A stretch of 64,000 nt of DNA from Chryseobacterium sp. 52 (lineage in GTDB: Bacteria; Bacteroidota; Bacteroidia; Flavobacteriales; Weeksellaceae), in NCBI RefSeq assembly GCF_002754245.1, contig NZ_PEEX01000001.1:186001-250000 (forward strand), in the 5' to 3' direction. Shown one piece after another: positions 1 through 8,032 of the stretch. Numbering within the stretch: the stretch's first letter is position 1; every line of letters begins with the position of its first letter. Both the position numbers and the translations under genes were made by a program. The notes under the pieces were generated by a model, which did not search any database, was not told the origin of the DNA, and worked only from the letters and a program-made list of their open reading frames with translations.

Positions 1-676
1 TCTGTGTACTTCCTTCCGAAAGCAAAGCTAATTTTTTGAATGCAGAATAAGCTCCTACTACATTATAGTTATTAGCTTTCATAAAGTCGTAAGAATACGT
101 ATCTGCTTCAGATTCCTGTTTTTTGCTGTGTGAAGCATCCAGGAATTCGTTTGCCATTTTTCCTATCTGACTTTCATTTAATGTAGCTACAGCTCCGGAT
201 GCCGATGATGCCGCGTCTAGTGCTGCCGCTTTTAAATAAGCAGACTTAATAGCATCTTTAGTATCCTGATTTTTCACGTGACCGATCTCGTGGCCGATTA
301 CTGCTAATAGCTCCTCATCTGTCATGATGTCCATTAACGAAGAAAACACACGAACACTTCCGTCTGCACAGGCAAAAGCATTAATGTCTTTTACTTTGTA
401 TACTTTATAGTTCAAAGCAAGACCATCCTGAGATTTGTGTTTTCCGAAAAGTTTGTTAAGTCTTACGGTATAAGGATCTTTAGGACCTGCAACCTGGTTG
501 TTTTTATCCATCCAATCAACAGATTCTTTTGACAGTTTCACCGCGTCTTCATTGGTAAAAGTAAGGGCTTTTGCTCCTTTCGAAACAACACCTGCAGCTT
601 TTCCAAGATTGATTTTCTGTGCTGATACAGCATTCATTGCTCCTAAGAATAGAAGACAGATTGTAATTTTTTTCAT
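1..676 (-). CDS. M48-family metalloprotease, C-terminal part outside window
   Basis: The gene starts at the ATG at 674-676 and runs off the left edge, leaving about 225 codons. The product opens with a Sec signal peptide (MKKITICLLFLGAMNAVSA). About residue 127-131 carries the zinc-binding motif HEIGH, and ESEADTYSYDF further on fits the third zinc ligand and conserved aspartate of M48 peptidases (HtpX/Oma1/BepA group). An Ala/Ser-rich stretch lies between the two motifs. It is likely a periplasmic or lipid-anchored protease for protein quality control, but its substrate cannot be told from sequence. It is divergent from recJ with 109 nt between them. Family call is firm; role is inference. 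Confidence 0.88.
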   Translation of the reverse strand, partial: MKKITICLLFLGAMNAVSAQKINLGKAAGVVSKGAKALTFTNEDAVKLSKESVDWMDKNNQVAGPKDPYTVRLNKLFGKHKSQDGLALNYKVYKVKDINAFACADGSVRVFSSLMDIMTDEELLAVIGHEIGHVKNQDTKDAIKSAYLKAAALDAASSASGAVATLNESQIGKMANEFLDASHSKKQESEADTYSYDFMKANNYNVVGAYSAFKKLALLSEGSTQ

Positions 677-773
677 AATCATTTTTAATTTGGATCGCGA
701 AGATAGATATTTTTTTTAACATTCAGTAAGTCAAGTTCATCCACTATCATTTCAAAATGCTGTTTTTTTTCCT

Positions 774-781
774 TATTTTTG
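774..781 (+). promoter_or_regulatory. Candidate -7 box of recJ (near-leaderless)
   Basis: TATTTTTG fits the Bacteroidota -7 consensus TAnnTTTG and ends only 4 nt before the recJ ATG. A weak -33 match (TTC at 751-753) lies 20 nt upstream. If used, the transcript would begin at or within a few bases of the start codon. Confidence 0.4.
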
Positions 782-785
782 TGAA

Positions 786-2498
786 ATGAGTCAGAAATGG
801 ATTTACAAGCCCGAACCCGACGAGGAAGTTGTGGACAGATTAAGTTCGTCACTTGGTTTTGGTACTTTTGAATCTAAACTCCTCGTTTTAAGAGGAATTG
901 ACAATTATCAAAAGGCCCGAGAATTCTTCAAGCCCAACCTTAACGATATACACAATCCGTTCTTAATGGCAGATATGCAGAAAGCTGTAGAGCGTATCGC
1001 AACTGCAATTGAAAATGGTGAAAAAATACTGGTTTACGGAGATTACGACGTAGACGGAACAACGGCTGTTGCCGTTATGTATCTTTACCTCAGCAAAATT
1101 GTTGAGAAAAAGTATTTAGATTACTATATTCCCGACAGAAATTCTGAAGGATACGGAATTTCTACCGAAGGAATTGATTTTGCCAAAGAAAATGGTTTTT
1201 CACTGATCATCGCTTTAGACTGCGGGATCAAAGCCATTGATATGATAAAATATGCCCAGGATAAGAATATTGATTTTATTATCTGCGATCACCACCTTCC
1301 CGGTGATGAGATCCCAAATGCAGTGGCTGTTCTGGATCCGAAGAGAAATGACTGCAGATATCCTTTTAAAGAACTTTCAGGATGCGGTGTAGGCTTTAAG
1401 CTTTGCCAGGGACTGAATACCATCTATAAAATCCCGGAAGCAGAATTATTTGAGCTTACCGACCTTCTTGCTATTTCCATTGCAGCTGATATTGTTTCGA
1501 TGACTGGTGAGAACAGGGTATTGGCTAAAATGGGCTTAAAAGTTCTCAGAAAGACAAGAAATCTGGGATTAAGATTATTGATTCCTGAAGACAGGCTGTC
1601 TCATTTTGAAATTTCAAATATTGTTTTTGAAATCGCACCAAAAATTAATGCTGCAGGAAGAATTTCCCAAGGAAAAGCAGCGGTGGAATTGATGGTTTCT
1701 GATAATCTGAAACATGCCAATCAGATCGTAAGTAATATTATGGATCTGAATGATGAAAGGCGTGAGCTTGATATGAATTCTACGCTTTCCGCTTTGAACC
1801 AAATCATCGAATCCCAACAGCAATCAAAGCATTCTACGATTGTTTATCATCCTGAATGGAATAAAGGGGTAATCGGTATTGTTGCATCCAGACTTATTGA
1901 AACCTATTATAAGCCTACTCTGGTATTCACAGACGGTAATAATGGAGAAATGGTGGCTTCTGCCAGATCCGTTTCTGACTTTGATGTACATGAGGCGCTT
2001 GATCTGTGTTCTGAGTATTTCCTGAAGTTTGGGGGACACCATGCTGCAGCAGGACTTTCCATGGAAAAGGATAAATTTGAAGCGTTTAAGATAAAATTTG
2101 AGAGAATTGTTTCTGAAAAGATTCAGGAGCATCAGCAGGAACCTTCCATCAACATTGATTCTGATATCAAAGTGGATGAAATTAACAGGGAGTTCATTAA
2201 TTTCCATAGAAAACTGGCTCCTTTCGGACCTCACAATATGAAACCTATCCTTACACTGACGGATCAGAAACTTTCCGGCTATGTAAAAACAATGGGGAAA
2301 GACAACAACCACCTCAAGTTCTATATCAAACAGGAATCTACCGGCAGAAATATAGAATGTGTGGGCTTCAAGCTTGGACAGCATGCGGAAGATTTTAAAA
2401 ATAAAAACTTTGATCTGGCCTTCACTTTGGAGGAAAACCACTGGAAAGGAAATGTAACACATTATTTGAATATCAAAGATGTAAAGTTCAGGGATTAG
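786..2498 (+). CDS. recJ: Single-stranded-DNA-specific exonuclease RecJ
   Basis: RecJ degrades single-stranded DNA 5' to 3' in recombinational repair and mismatch repair. The 570-residue product has the DHH phosphoesterase core: DYDVDGTT at 86-93 (motif I), ALDCGI around 145 and CDHH at 167-170, all supplying Mn-binding residues. The DHHA1 region contains GGHHAAAGLS near residue 417, and a C-terminal OB-like region follows. Length matches typical RecJ. The ATG at 786 is the first in-frame start and gives a full N-terminus. nadD follows on the same strand 44 nt downstream and may be cotranscribed. Confidence 0.97.
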   Translation: MSQKWIYKPEPDEEVVDRLSSSLGFGTFESKLLVLRGIDNYQKAREFFKPNLNDIHNPFLMADMQKAVERIATAIENGEKILVYGDYDVDGTTAVAVMYLYLSKIVEKKYLDYYIPDRNSEGYGISTEGIDFAKENGFSLIIALDCGIKAIDMIKYAQDKNIDFIICDHHLPGDEIPNAVAVLDPKRNDCRYPFKELSGCGVGFKLCQGLNTIYKIPEAELFELTDLLAISIAADIVSMTGENRVLAKMGLKVLRKTRNLGLRLLIPEDRLSHFEISNIVFEIAPKINAAGRISQGKAAVELMVSDNLKHANQIVSNIMDLNDERRELDMNSTLSALNQIIESQQQSKHSTIVYHPEWNKGVIGIVASRLIETYYKPTLVFTDGNNGEMVASARSVSDFDVHEALDLCSEYFLKFGGHHAAAGLSMEKDKFEAFKIKFERIVSEKIQEHQQEPSINIDSDIKVDEINREFINFHRKLAPFGPHNMKPILTLTDQKLSGYVKTMGKDNNHLKFYIKQESTGRNIECVGFKLGQHAEDFKNKNFDLAFTLEENHWKGNVTHYLNIKDVKFRD

Positions 2499-2542
2499 TC
2501 GCAGCTTTAACCTGTTACCTACCATCTGCTACCTAACAATCA

Positions 2543-3127
2543 ATGAAAAAAATCGGCTTATTTTTCGGCTCTTTCAACCCGATACATATCGGACATTTAA
2601 TTCTGGCTAATTACATTCTGGAGAATTCCGATATGGATGAATTATGGTTTGTAGTGAGTCCGCAGAATCCTTTTAAAGATAAAAAATCTTTATTGAAAGA
2701 TCATAACAGACTGGATATGGTACAGCTTGCTGTAAAAAGCTACCCTAAAATGAGAGCTTCCAATGTAGAGTTTTCACTCCCTAAGCCGAGCTATACAATA
2801 GATACCCTTACCTATCTTCACGAAAAGTATCCTGATCATTCTTTCAGCCTGATTATGGGTGAAGATAATCTGGACAGTCTTCATAAGTGGAAAAACTCTG
2901 AACTTCTGATCAAGAATCATCATATCATTGTGTACCCAAGAGTTTTCGACAGTGAAAAGAAAGATTCGGAATACCTGCAGCATGAGAATATCTCAATGAT
3001 CAAAGCTCCGGTTATTGAACTTTCTGCTACTGAGATCAGAAATATGATTAAGGAAGGAAAAAATGTACGTCCTATGCTTCCACAGGAAGTTTTTGAATAT
3101 TTGGACGGAAGCAGTTTTTATAAGTAA
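2543..3127 (+). CDS. nadD: Nicotinate-nucleotide adenylyltransferase
   Basis: NadD adenylates nicotinate mononucleotide with ATP in NAD synthesis, in the cytosol. The 194-residue protein begins with the nucleotidyltransferase signature GSFNPIHIGH (residues 9-18). Near residue 160 it has SATEIRNMI, equivalent to the (I/S)SSTxIR phosphate-binding motif. The length is normal for bacterial NadD. The gene is downstream of recJ on the same strand with a short AT-rich gap containing no terminator, so an operon is plausible. Confidence 0.96.
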   Translation: MKKIGLFFGSFNPIHIGHLILANYILENSDMDELWFVVSPQNPFKDKKSLLKDHNRLDMVQLAVKSYPKMRASNVEFSLPKPSYTIDTLTYLHEKYPDHSFSLIMGEDNLDSLHKWKNSELLIKNHHIIVYPRVFDSEKKDSEYLQHENISMIKAPVIELSATEIRNMIKEGKNVRPMLPQEVFEYLDGSSFYK

Positions 3128-3216
3128 TTTTGCCCGTAAGAAATCAGATGCCAGAAATTAGAAGTGAGATGCTGATATGGCTTATGAACTTTTAATTCAT
3201 CACTATACCGTAAGAC

Positions 3217-3555
3217 ATGGAATTTATCGAAAAATATTTCTCAAAATATCCTCAGGAAAAAGTTATCAAATGGTTTAAGCAAATCTGTTTGGCTGAAGCT
3301 ATTTCATGGTTTTTTCTATTCACAGCAATGACCTGGATACGCATTGATCCGGAAGGTGTTTTCCCAATCGTATATATCAGTACTATTGGTAGTATTCATG
3401 GATTCTTTTTTACACTGTATCTGATATTTCTGCCTGCTACAAGAAAAATATATGCATGGGATGACGAAGATAGTGTTTTCGCTTTAATTGCCGCATTTTT
3501 CCCATTTGCCACTATTTGGATAGATAAAAAGCTAGCCCGCTTCGACAGAGAATAA
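3217..3555 (+). CDS. DUF3817-family integral membrane protein
   Basis: This 112-residue protein has about three hydrophobic segments (roughly residues 26-42, 49-74 and 85-101). Its GSIHGFFFTLYLIF segment is characteristic of the DUF3817 (YdzA-like) family, whose function is unknown. Charged ends (MEFIEKYFSKYPQEK at the start, DKKLARFDRE at the end) probably lie in the cytosol. It follows nadD by 89 nt and is closed by the strong hairpin at 3571-3591. Family assignment is by recognisable motif only. Confidence 0.8.
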   Translation: MEFIEKYFSKYPQEKVIKWFKQICLAEAISWFFLFTAMTWIRIDPEGVFPIVYISTIGSIHGFFFTLYLIFLPATRKIYAWDDEDSVFALIAAFFPFATIWIDKKLARFDRE

Positions 3556-3570
3556 CAATTTGACATAAAA

Positions 3571-3596
3571 AAAGGACCGTAACGGTCCTTTTTTGT
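3571..3596. terminator. Rho-independent terminator, bidirectional
   Basis: AAAGGACC (3571-3578), loop GTAAC, GGTCCTTT (3584-3591), with an A-run before and a T-run after. It sits between the convergent DUF3817 gene and the lipoprotein gene at 3619-5403 and can serve both. Confidence 0.9.
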
Positions 3597-3618
3597 TTAC
3601 GTTATGATGTATAAATGA

Positions 3619-5403
3619 TTAAAGATCTCTTATTACATGTCCGTTTGATATGAAAGTATGACTTCCACCTGAATCAGTATACGTTCCGTTGACGGTAAAA
3701 TCAATATATGTTCCTACTGCTCCGAAATTGGTCACCTGAACAACTACATTTCCTGTAGCAGGAGTGAAAAATCCTCCGGAAAACTCAAAAATATAATCTG
3801 CATTAAAGCTTCCGGGAACTCCAAGCATATTATTTTGAGTCATATAGAAAGAATATCCCGCAGGTGAGGCAGAATTAATCCGTAATTGTTTTGCCGGCAT
3901 ATTCGGACTAGGTGATGTAAGACCTGACCACTGAGCATTGATATTTCCCAAAATATATTTTACATTTTGATTATCAATTTTATAACTGATAAATTCACTT
4001 ACAGAATTACAAACTGAAACATTATTAAAATTCATAATCGGTAAATTGGCTGTAAAAGGAATTTCTCCTGAAGTCTGCAAATTAGTATAGTCATATCCTT
4101 CTAAAATAAATTGCGGATTGGCTGTACAGGAATATACATTAAATGAAAAATTACCTGTACCACTTACCGGAACTGAGATGTACTGAAAATAATTGGTCCC
4201 GGCAGCAGGTCTTAAAAGTACATAACCATCCGTAACATCAGTATTTGCGCAGGTTTTTAAATTCCCCTGTATGATATACTGATTACCTGTAGAGGTTACT
4301 GTAATATCAGGCAACGTCATCGTAGTTCCTGCTATTACAGGGGCTACATTCGACGTGTAAACCACAGCATTACAAATATCATACACTTTAAGAACAAGGA
4401 CTTCATTTGCCGGAATAATCCCTGTAACGGTCCCCAGATTATCTGTCATTCCGTAAGTTTCATAGGCCTGGCTGCTTCTTTTTAAGCTCACCTTTGCATT
4501 GACCATTGGTAATCCTGCAGGATTTTTTACGGTTACTTTAAGAATTGCCTGTGGAAACTGCGCATCACAGTTCCACCAGGAGAAATGACTCACCGTTCCT
4601 ACATATGTATTGCCAACCTTCGTTGCAGTACCTTCTTCGTTCCACATTCCTGTATTTTCATCATATGACCACAGCGGAATTGTATTTGGAGAACCTGAAG
4701 TTTGTGAAGCATCAATAGGAACCGTCATTTCAGCGGTATGACCATTGGCAATTTGTAATTTCTGTCCTGAACTTCCCGTAAGCTGAACATGTACCATTCC
4801 AAAAGTTTCCATGATTCTTGCACTACCGCCGGAGTTGGTTGCCAGAAGAGAACCGGGCATTAATTCAGTCAGATACTGATTGGATGATGCTAAATTATAC
4901 AACGCAACATTCACACTTCCACTGTAAGTATTTCCGCTGGCATCTTTGAAGCTTCCGTCGAATTTTACCTTTGTTCCGTTAGGTAAAGAAACTGTAGAAG
5001 TTGCTCCTGAATTAACACTTGCAATTGTTGTTGCAGGAATCATCATGATATTCATACGGTTTATTCCACTGGTAGGAACCATGACTCTTGAACCGTCTAT
5101 AAATCCTGATTTTGTCACTTTCACAAGAGCGAAATTTTCTTTCACATTTGCATTTTTAAAAGTAAAAAAACCTTTAAAATTGGTTTGAACCGTGTTCGAT
5201 CCGATGGTTACGGTTGCTCCGTTTACAGGATTTCCGCCGGTGTCAAGTACTACTCCCTGAAAGTTTCTCTGTACTGTACTTCCAAAATTAAAATTAGACT
5301 CAGGGTTTGGAGTTAGGCTGTTCTCTTGCATGTCTATAGATATTTCATCTTTACATGAAAACATCAACAATAGTAACAACAATAGAGGATAAAGTTTTTT
5401 CAT
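3619..5403 (-). CDS. Surface lipoprotein with carboxypeptidase-regulatory-like domain
   Basis: The 594-residue product starts with a lipoprotein signal ending in FSC, with Cys17 as the lipidation site. Residues about 48-115 (FQGVVLDTGGNPVNGATVTI and the following strands) look like a carboxypeptidase-D regulatory-like beta-sandwich. A second Ig-like stretch starts near residue 285 (LKVTVKNPAGLPMVNAKVSL). The rest is Ser/Thr/Asn/Gly-rich beta structure, as in extracellular adhesin-like proteins. No catalytic motif is visible. It is probably anchored to the outer membrane. It is flanked by a terminator on one side and the divergent barrel gene on the other, so it appears monocistronic. Confidence 0.8.
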   Translation of the reverse strand: MKKLYPLLLLLLLMFSCKDEISIDMQENSLTPNPESNFNFGSTVQRNFQGVVLDTGGNPVNGATVTIGSNTVQTNFKGFFTFKNANVKENFALVKVTKSGFIDGSRVMVPTSGINRMNIMMIPATTIASVNSGATSTVSLPNGTKVKFDGSFKDASGNTYSGSVNVALYNLASSNQYLTELMPGSLLATNSGGSARIMETFGMVHVQLTGSSGQKLQIANGHTAEMTVPIDASQTSGSPNTIPLWSYDENTGMWNEEGTATKVGNTYVGTVSHFSWWNCDAQFPQAILKVTVKNPAGLPMVNAKVSLKRSSQAYETYGMTDNLGTVTGIIPANEVLVLKVYDICNAVVYTSNVAPVIAGTTMTLPDITVTSTGNQYIIQGNLKTCANTDVTDGYVLLRPAAGTNYFQYISVPVSGTGNFSFNVYSCTANPQFILEGYDYTNLQTSGEIPFTANLPIMNFNNVSVCNSVSEFISYKIDNQNVKYILGNINAQWSGLTSPSPNMPAKQLRINSASPAGYSFYMTQNNMLGVPGSFNADYIFEFSGGFFTPATGNVVVQVTNFGAVGTYIDFTVNGTYTDSGGSHTFISNGHVIRDL

Positions 5404-5728
5404 ATGATATTAATTTTTAGTTTATACTAAATTAATCATAAAAAAGAGACATCCATCTTTTATTCAATTTTTCATCACTTATTTTTTTAAATCTCATTAA
5501 TTTTCGATCTACGATGTAACAAAATTTCATATTTAATTGTCTAATTATATAGAAAGTTAAAAGAAGTTGAAAATTTAAATGTAAAATTTAATAACTGATA
5601 ATCAAATAGTTAATAATTAATTAAAAACATTTTAAGTACTTTGTATTGCATGATACTAAATTTATTACATATCTTTGCAATGTAAAATAACAATTTATAC
5701 AAGCTATTAACAACTAAAAAATAATATC
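5404..5728. other. 325-nt AT-rich divergent intergenic region
   Basis: It lies between the divergent lipoprotein gene and the first barrel gene. It holds the good promoter at 5646-5677 for the plus-strand gene. I see no clear minus-strand promoter, repeat or small gene. Confidence 0.6.
5646..5677 (+). promoter_or_regulatory. Bacteroidota-type promoter for the tandem barrel genes
   Basis: TTG at 5646-5648 and TATCTTTG at 5670-5677 match the -33/-7 pattern TTG-N21-TAnnTTTG. The predicted start is near 5684, giving a leader of about 45 nt before the ATG at 5729. Confidence 0.7.
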
Positions 5729-7960
5729 ATGAAAACTCAGATTCTAATTGCCGTCTTATTCTTCAGTGGACTGGTAGCTGCCCAGCAGACAAAAGATACT
5801 CTGAAAGTGAAAAATATTGAAGCTGTGAATATCAAGAAACAAGTTTTCAAAAAACAAAGTGACCGATTTATTTATGATGTAGCTTCATCCCCTATTGCAA
5901 AGGGAACCAATACGTTCAATCTTTTGAAACAGACTCCGATGATCTCCAGCATAGACGGAAAATCATTGAAGATCATGGGAAAATCTGATGTGGTAGTCTA
6001 TATCAACAATAAAAAAACGAATATGGATGCTGAGGCACTGATAGAAATGCTGAAAGGAACTCCATCTGAAGATATCCAGAAAATTGAGGTGATTACGACT
6101 CCCGGAAGTGAATTCCAGGTAGAATCCAATGAAGGAGTCATTAATATTGTCATGAAAAAGAATAAAAATGAAGGCTACAACGGAACGCTTAAAATGAATA
6201 ATGAGCAGGCTTACTACAATAATCCTTCCGCAGGAGCTTCATTTAACTTCAGAAAAAATAAATGGTCTCTGAACTCCAATTTCAATACAGGAAGCTGGAC
6301 AGACCGAGAAAGATATACTCTATCTAACGGAGATTCTACTTTCAGAAATGAATCTTTAGGGTACAATGCCGATCCTAATAAGAATGTGGGAGGAAGCGTG
6401 AATATTGATTATGAGATCAATAAGAAACACAGTTTAGGCTTTACCTATAATATGAGGTATAACAAAAGCTTTAACTCTATCCTTGATGTAACGAACTGGG
6501 AGGATGGTGCTCTTATCAACAGAACTGTAAACAATGAGGATGCACAGACAAGAAACCACTCTTTCAATTTGAATTATGAAATAAAAACGGACTCTCTTGG
6601 AAGCAAACTTACGTCTAACGTTTCTTATCTATGGTTCAACAGGGATAAAATGAGTACTAATGAAAGTTTCCCATTAAACAATGATCCTAAAAATAAATAC
6701 AGTGCTTTGCAGCAGTCAGTGCCTCAGATTATTAATAATTACGCAGCGAATATTGATTACCTAAAGAAAACGGCTAAAGGCAACACATGGCTGATGGGAA
6801 TGAGCTACAACCATACCAATACGGACAATGATACAAGACAGGATAAGATTGAAAACAATAGTATCATCAATGACGTTAACCAGACCAATCACTTCATTTA
6901 TAAAGAAAGAATCCTGGGTGCGTATATTACGTATGAAAGAAAACTGAGTGAAACATTTTCAGGAAAAGTAGGAGCCCGTTATGAGATGACAAGAAGCAGT
7001 GGGGAAATTCTGGGGAAAACAAGTTTTGACAGAAATTACAACAACTTGCTCCCTTATCTTAATTTGAATTATGCCATCAATGCAGATCATAATTTGAGCT
7101 ACAGTTTCTCCAGCAGAATCAGAAGACCAAGATTCTGGGAGCTTAATCCTTCGAGAACTTATTTCACTCCAAACAATTATACACAGAATAACCCGTTTGT
7201 ACTGGCTTCTAAATTTTACAATCAGGAAATCAGCTATATGTATAAAAATGCATTTTTTGCAAATCTGAGTTTCAACTATGTAAAAGATGCTTCAAACCAG
7301 ATACCGCTTCAGGGAAGTGTAACGGGGCTTCAAAATGATGAAAATGGAAATCCTGTAATGGTTACCACAAAATTCCTGAGATACATCAGAACGAATTATG
7401 GAGACAACAAACAGTTCGGTCTGACCCTGGGAATGAACAAATCATGGTTCAAAGAAATCTGGACCACCAATTATTCTGTGAATTTAGGATACAATATATA
7501 TAAAGGAAAGGTATTGGAAGATCCTACCTCAGTCCCTGTTGCCGGACAGACAGAAGTTGTTGACCCTTATGTAATCAATTTCAAGAACTTCAACATCTCC
7601 GGTAATATCAACAACAACATTCGTCTTTCTTCCAAAAAGGACTGGTTCTTAGGAGTCAATTATTATTACGGCAGCAAAGTAAAAATCGAAAGCGGAACAT
7701 TAGGGGTAAGACAGAGTTTTGATGTGAGCTTAAAGAAAATCATGGGCGACTGGACTTTTGTAGCAGAGGTGTATGATGTATTCAACCAAAATTATAACAG
7801 TATTAAAGGGATACAGCCTAACGGAAGTTACAATAACGTTGTCAATTTCGAATATCCAAGACTCTTGAACATTGGGGTTACCTACAACTTTGGAAATCAA
7901 AAACTGAAAAAGGCAAGGGAAATGAAATCTGCCAATGATGCTATCAAGTCAAGAACTTAA
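5729..7960 (+). CDS. Outer-membrane beta-barrel family protein (TonB-receptor-like), paralog 1
   Basis: The 743-residue protein has a Sec signal (cleavage after about AQQ). A plug-like domain at roughly residues 45-150 contains NLLKQTPMI, VVVYINNKKT and IEVITTPGSEFQVESNEG, features of TonB-dependent receptor plugs. A long aromatic-rich barrel follows and ends in VTYNFG plus a short charged tail. No N-terminal carboxypeptidase-like domain and no obvious TonB box are present, so it fits the OMP_b-brl_3 type whose ligand is usually unknown. It heads a tandem pair with the gene at 8033. Confidence 0.88.
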   Translation: MKTQILIAVLFFSGLVAAQQTKDTLKVKNIEAVNIKKQVFKKQSDRFIYDVASSPIAKGTNTFNLLKQTPMISSIDGKSLKIMGKSDVVVYINNKKTNMDAEALIEMLKGTPSEDIQKIEVITTPGSEFQVESNEGVINIVMKKNKNEGYNGTLKMNNEQAYYNNPSAGASFNFRKNKWSLNSNFNTGSWTDRERYTLSNGDSTFRNESLGYNADPNKNVGGSVNIDYEINKKHSLGFTYNMRYNKSFNSILDVTNWEDGALINRTVNNEDAQTRNHSFNLNYEIKTDSLGSKLTSNVSYLWFNRDKMSTNESFPLNNDPKNKYSALQQSVPQIINNYAANIDYLKKTAKGNTWLMGMSYNHTNTDNDTRQDKIENNSIINDVNQTNHFIYKERILGAYITYERKLSETFSGKVGARYEMTRSSGEILGKTSFDRNYNNLLPYLNLNYAINADHNLSYSFSSRIRRPRFWELNPSRTYFTPNNYTQNNPFVLASKFYNQEISYMYKNAFFANLSFNYVKDASNQIPLQGSVTGLQNDENGNPVMVTTKFLRYIRTNYGDNKQFGLTLGMNKSWFKEIWTTNYSVNLGYNIYKGKVLEDPTSVPVAGQTEVVDPYVINFKNFNISGNINNNIRLSSKKDWFLGVNYYYGSKVKIESGTLGVRQSFDVSLKKIMGDWTFVAEVYDVFNQNYNSIKGIQPNGSYNNVVNFEYPRLLNIGVTYNFGNQKLKKAREMKSANDAIKSRT

Positions 7961-8032
7961 TTGTATCACACAAAAAAATAAAGAACCACACAACCACTTC
8001 CGTTCCACAACGGCACTTAAATAAGAATAGTC

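Noticed and set aside
1824..2525. A 233-codon minus-strand frame opposite recJ
   Set aside because: It is the antisense shadow of recJ; the recJ motifs are in the plus frame and the minus product has no recognisable domain.
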